DNA of 18,708 bases from assembly GCA_022560555.1 (NCBI GenBank), contig JADFSZ010000009.1, positions 1 to 18,708 of the forward strand, in the 5' to 3' direction. The notes under the pieces were generated by a model, which worked only from the letters and a program-made list of their open reading frames with translations, was not told the origin of the DNA and did no database searches. This stretch comes from JADFSZ01 sp022560555 [NCBI: PVC group bacterium] (GTDB lineage Bacteria; GCA-001730085; JADFSZ01). Below, one piece after another: positions 16,100 through 18,708 of this stretch (positions within the stretch are counted from its first letter, which is position 1; every line of letters starts with the position of its first letter). The translations under genes were made by a program, and so were the position numbers.

Positions 16100-17212
16100 T
16101 TGGAAGATCAGCGCAAATACGATATTCATGATTTATCCCGGCTTTCAGGTTTAGAAGAAAGCAAAATCCGCTTTTATGAAACGAAATTCCCCGAATTTTT
16201 TTCCGCTCTTGATGAGCGTGCGTGGCGACGGTACGAGCCCCGGCATGTCCAAACCCTGATCAAAATTCGTCAATATTTCGAAGTTCAGAAGTATCCCATT
16301 TCGCGTATTAAACGAGAGCTGTTTCAAAATCAAGTAAGCCAAAAGCCTCCGGTGAGTTCCGATAAAAATCGAAAAAATAAAAGCCGGATTATCAGTGTTT
16401 CCAGCGCGAAAGGCGGTGTCGGAAAGACAACATTTTCTGTTAATCTCGCCATGGAATTGGCTCACCTGGGATATCGTGTGGCCATTTTTGACGGGGATCT
16501 TGGCTTGTCCAATGTACATATTTTTATGGGAGTCAACCCGAAATATAACTTGGGACATGTGATAAAGGGCGCCCGGCGGTTTTCTGAAATTGTTACGGAA
16601 GGCCCCAATGGTATCCAAGTGGTTTCGGGGGGGTCCGGGATATTCGAACTCGCGAACCTGAGCCCCGATAAGAGAGAAGAAATCATTTCAGATCTTTGCC
16701 ATTTTGAAAAGGACCATGACTTTCTCATTATTGATACGGGAGCCGGAATTTCCGAAAACGTGATCAGTTTTCTCAATATGGCCGATGAGGTTTTTGTTGT
16801 TACCACCAGAGATATAGCGGCCATTACGGACGCGTATGGACTCATAAAAATCCTTGTCCAAAATAATCATGAAGTCGAGATCCGTCTTATTGTGAATCGT
16901 GTTTTGGCTCCGGAGCATGCTCGTCCCGTTTATGAAAAAATCAGTAAATGTTCGCGTAAATTTCTTAATTATCAAATTAAATCATTCCATCATATCGTGG
17001 AGGACTTGTCATGTTTTCAGGCGGCCCAGAGGCGGTTGCCGCTGAGGGAAAGCTATCCTCGATCATACGCTTTGGAATGTATTCAGAATATTGCCCTTGA
17101 TATCCGGAGCCGGAAGTTAGTAAGTAAAGACAGAGGCCCTCATGCGTTTTTTAGCCGTCTATTTGAAGCCCCGGTTGAAATGTGGAAAAAAGTATCATCG
17201 CAAGCTGTTTAA
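16100..17212 (+). CDS. MerR-type HTH fused to a MinD/FlhG-like ATPase
   Basis: A two-domain protein of 370 aa from TTG 16100. Residues 8-75 are a MerR-like winged helix (YDIHDLSRLSGLEESKIRFYE, then RRYEPRHVQTLIKIRQYF and ISRIKREL). After a basic linker (about 76-94) comes a ParA/MinD-family ATPase: deviant Walker A SSAKGGVGKTT (101-111) with the signature lysine, FDGDLGLSNVHIFMG (130-144), and FLIIDTGAGISENV (208-221). The layout is closest to FlhG/FleN/YlxH, which set the place and number of flagella or pili. The C-terminus HAFFSRLFEAPVEMWKKV (348-365) looks like an amphipathic membrane-targeting helix as in MinD. The TTG is chosen because the promoter -10 overlaps the upstream ATG at 16067. 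An ExeA-like ATPase gene follows after 43 nt. Both domains are sure; the target is not known. Confidence 0.88.
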   Translation: MEDQRKYDIHDLSRLSGLEESKIRFYETKFPEFFSALDERAWRRYEPRHVQTLIKIRQYFEVQKYPISRIKRELFQNQVSQKPPVSSDKNRKNKSRIISVSSAKGGVGKTTFSVNLAMELAHLGYRVAIFDGDLGLSNVHIFMGVNPKYNLGHVIKGARRFSEIVTEGPNGIQVVSGGSGIFELANLSPDKREEIISDLCHFEKDHDFLIIDTGAGISENVISFLNMADEVFVVTTRDIAAITDAYGLIKILVQNNHEVEIRLIVNRVLAPEHARPVYEKISKCSRKFLNYQIKSFHHIVEDLSCFQAAQRRLPLRESYPRSYALECIQNIALDIRSRKLVSKDRGPHAFFSRLFEAPVEMWKKVSSQAV

Positions 17213-17255
17213 TGGAAGATAGCTCGCTTATCGTTAAGCTTAAGGAGGAAGGAAC

Positions 17256-18125
17256 ATGGAATATGACATCATCTCGGATATGCTTGAACGTGTTGAATGT
17301 GACACAAACGAACTCGATCATGTTAAACCGTCAAGGGACTATCTTGGATTTTATGGTTTGGAAAAAGAACCTTTTCGTGACTCAATAGACCCAACGTTTT
17401 TTTATAGGACGAAGTCACATGAAGAGGCCTACACAAGAATGATGTTTACCGTAGAGCACGATATTTCTCTCGGGATGATTCATTCCAAGAGTGGTATGGG
17501 AAAAACGCTGCTGTCACAAATGATTCTGACAAACCTTAATGAATCAAAATACTTCTCCCGCTTGATACTCATTTCCCCGAAAATGTCACGCTCAGGGATT
17601 CTCTCGGAAATCGTCTCGGAATTGGGACTTCTCGAGCAAGAGTCATCGTATCATATCAAGGACATGATTATCGCTATTCAAAACCTTGCCATTGATCTTT
17701 ACCATCAGAACAAAAAGCTTGTCCTCCTTATTGATGAGGCCCACTTTTTAACAGCGGATGCCCTTCATATCCTAAGGACATTGACAAATATCGAAGTTCC
17801 AGAACGAAAATTAGTTACTTGTATTTTATTCGCGGAAAATAGTTTAGCGAAACGTTTAAAAAAAGAAACGTATGATTCGATTCGAAGCCGCATGTATCAT
17901 TGTCATGAGTTAAGACCTTTAAGCGAAAAAGAGACGATCCAATACATGAAATACAGGATTCTGATGAGCGGTGGGGATGAAGGATTATTTACTCCGGAGC
18001 TCTATAAGCAAATGGCCGAGAAAAGTCAAGGTGTGTGCCGCGAAGTTAATAAAATGTGCAGCCTGGCCCTTTATGACGGCTTTATCACAGAGACGAACCC
18101 CTTAGACATAGACATCCTGGGATAA
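17256..18125 (+). CDS. ExeA/GspA-like AAA ATPase
   Basis: A 289-aa ATPase of the ExeA (GspA) family. In type II secretion ExeA works with ExeB to help the secretin pass the cell wall; related proteins also lie near transposition and pilus genes. Seen: the family start YLGFYGLEKEPFRDSIDPTF (29-48), then HEEAY (55-59), a P-loop SKSGMGKT (77-84), Walker B KLVLLIDEAHFL (154-165), and a C-terminal ELRPLSEKETIQYMKYRI region (218-235). The first Gly of the P-loop is Ser77, a deviation. No transmembrane segment or peptidoglycan-binding domain is present, unlike full ExeA, so it is the ATPase domain alone. A near-perfect SD (AAGGAGGAAGGA, 17242-17253) lies before the ATG. It is likely co-transcribed with the MerR-MinD gene. 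Confidence 0.88.
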   Translation: MEYDIISDMLERVECDTNELDHVKPSRDYLGFYGLEKEPFRDSIDPTFFYRTKSHEEAYTRMMFTVEHDISLGMIHSKSGMGKTLLSQMILTNLNESKYFSRLILISPKMSRSGILSEIVSELGLLEQESSYHIKDMIIAIQNLAIDLYHQNKKLVLLIDEAHFLTADALHILRTLTNIEVPERKLVTCILFAENSLAKRLKKETYDSIRSRMYHCHELRPLSEKETIQYMKYRILMSGGDEGLFTPELYKQMAEKSQGVCREVNKMCSLALYDGFITETNPLDIDILG

Positions 18126-18304
18126 TGTCGAAGACCTCTATTCGATATAGCAAAACCCACTTACGGATGAAAACAAAGAAACCCGATCTGAAAACTGCCC
18201 TGAAATCGACGTCTCGTTATCACTCAAGCGAAGTTAGAGCGGAGGAAATGCAAATTCTTTCAGAATCGGTCCTACCTCGAAAGCTCCCGAAAACGTCCAC
18301 ATAG
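18125..18304 (+). CDS. Possible small basic protein, 59 aa
   Basis: An open frame whose ATG overlaps the last base of the ExeA-like stop (TAATG). It is rich in Lys, Arg, Ser and Thr (start MSKTSIRYSKTHLRMKTKK, end LPRKLPKTST), has no Cys and no hydrophobic segment, and resembles no family I know. Overlapping stop and start and the high charge speak for a real gene. The weak SD and lack of a recognisable homolog speak against. If real, it may bind nucleic acid or a partner ATPase. The rest of the stretch to 18460 holds no other convincing gene. Confidence 0.35.
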   Translation: MSKTSIRYSKTHLRMKTKKPDLKTALKSTSRYHSSEVRAEEMQILSESVLPRKLPKTST

Positions 18305-18378
18305 CCTCAAAAATTCTCACCGAGGCTTCTTGGGAGGAGTATTTTCCTTGACAGAGCCTTTGCTTTTTACGAAGCCTA

Positions 18379-18387
18379 TGGTAAAAT
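18379..18387 (+). promoter_or_regulatory. Possible extended -10 promoter for the TrkA-type gene
   Basis: TGGTAAAAT fits an extended -10 (TGn then TAAAAT, the same -10 as at 16063). Its -35 region at 16-17 nt spacing is poor (TTGCTT or TTTGCT). A TTGACA at 18348 is 28 nt from this -10, too far to pair. Transcription would begin near 18394, giving a leader of about 66 nt. Confidence 0.4.
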
Positions 18388-18460
18388 CTTTCCGTTATTG
18401 ATCTTATGACGATTTTAAGCGGATTGAAGTGATGCCGGACCAAAACCAAGGAAAAATGAA

Positions 18461-18708
18461 ATGAATATTTTAATCATTGGGGCCGGAAGTATCGGATCCT
18501 CCTTAGCCGAAGAATTGAGTCGTGAAGATGACAATGTCGTTGTCATTGATACAGACGAAAAGCTTTGTGAAAATCTCAACGAAAAGATGGATCTTCTTAC
18601 TATCCCGGGAGATGCCACGAGTCCCGCCGTCTTGGAGATTGCGGGAATAAGAAAAACCGATGTTATGATTGCCCTGACAAGTAGTGATGAAGTGAATATC
18701 CTCGTATG
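18461..18708 (+). CDS. trkA: TrkA-type potassium uptake regulator, N-terminal part only
   Basis: The first 82 residues of a cytosolic RCK/KTN-domain protein; the window ends in frame. MNILIIGAGSIGSSLAEEL carries the Rossmann GxGxxG (G7, G9, G12), and D30 in VVVIDTDE at the end of the second strand is the residue that binds the NAD(H) ribose. GDATSP and ALTSSDEVNI are family marks. TrkA gates Trk/Ktr potassium channels in response to NAD(H) or ATP. AAGGA at 18448-18452, 8 nt before the ATG, confirms the start. No channel gene is in view. A lone RCK regulator for another channel is possible. Confidence 0.88.
   Translation, partial: MNILIIGAGSIGSSLAEELSREDDNVVVIDTDEKLCENLNEKMDLLTIPGDATSPAVLEIAGIRKTDVMIALTSSDEVNILV

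Noticed and set aside
16151-16845. Long antisense ORFs (155 and 127 codons) opposite the MerR-MinD gene
   Set aside because: They overlap a strongly conserved coding frame, have no convincing SD or promoter, and their products show no domain. They are mirror frames of the real gene.
17182-17388. 68-codon ORF spanning the gap between the two ATPase genes
   Set aside because: It is a shifted frame across the end of one gene and start of the other, with no domain; the SD nearby serves ATG 17256.
18348-18382. TTGACA paired with TATGGT as a normal promoter
   Set aside because: Spacing is 23 nt, too long for sigma70. The extended -10 at 18379-18387 is the better candidate.
18305-18460. Hairpin-like AGGCT/AGCCT repeats before the TrkA-type gene
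   Set aside because: Only 5 bp stems with long loops and no T run; not enough for a terminator or riboswitch.

Overview
The window is densely packed, and every gene I accept is on the + strand. It comes from a Gram-negative-type bacterium with moderate to low GC and AT-rich spacers. It has outer-surface glycan genes, a Bat (aerotolerance) cluster, ABC-2 exporter genes, an ExeA-like ATPase and frequent TTG/GTG starts behind good Shine-Dalgarno (SD) sequences. From memory this mix resembles uncultured Candidatus Omnitrophota (PVC superphylum) genomes. That placement is inference; no rRNA or marker gene is present to test it.

Layout. (1) 2-5802, envelope glycan block: a 5'-truncated GT39/ArnT-like membrane glycosyltransferase, a GT4 cytosolic glycosyltransferase, a WecA/MraY-type polyprenyl-phosphate sugar-1-phosphate transferase that would start a lipid-linked glycan, and an O-antigen ligase/polymerase-type protein with a C-terminal TPR region. 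(2) 5799-8232: type II dehydroquinase (aroQ), a UPF0104 flippase-like membrane protein, a 59-aa Trm112/YcaR zinc-ribbon protein, and an exonuclease III family DNA repair enzyme. (3) 8239-12770, Bat cluster: membrane VWA protein, BatC-like TPR protein, BatD, and a BatE-like TPR-SH3 protein. The MoxR and DUF58 genes usual in this cluster are absent from the window. (4) 12767-15933, exporter block: permease, ATPase, permease, then a membrane-anchored TPR protein. The two permeases are paralogs, and the first is joined to the BatE-like gene by an ATGA overlap. (5) 16041-18304: after the only clear break in the run, a good sigma70-type promoter drives a MerR-HTH/MinD-FlhG fusion ATPase, then an ExeA-like AAA ATPase and possibly a 59-aa basic protein. 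(6) 18461-18708: the start of a TrkA-type NAD-binding protein, cut by the window edge, behind a possible extended -10 promoter.

Genes 1 to 15 (positions 2-15933) run with overlaps or gaps of at most 26 nt, so much of this is probably co-transcribed. Regions 1 and 2 would assemble and export a surface glycan. Regions 3 and 4 look like an envelope-maintenance module joined to an exporter. Region 5 is the most unusual: a DNA-binding domain, a MinD-type positioning ATPase with a possible C-terminal membrane-binding helix, and an ExeA-like ATPase in one transcription unit. No rRNA, tRNA, insertion sequence, CRISPR array or convincing intrinsic terminator was seen.
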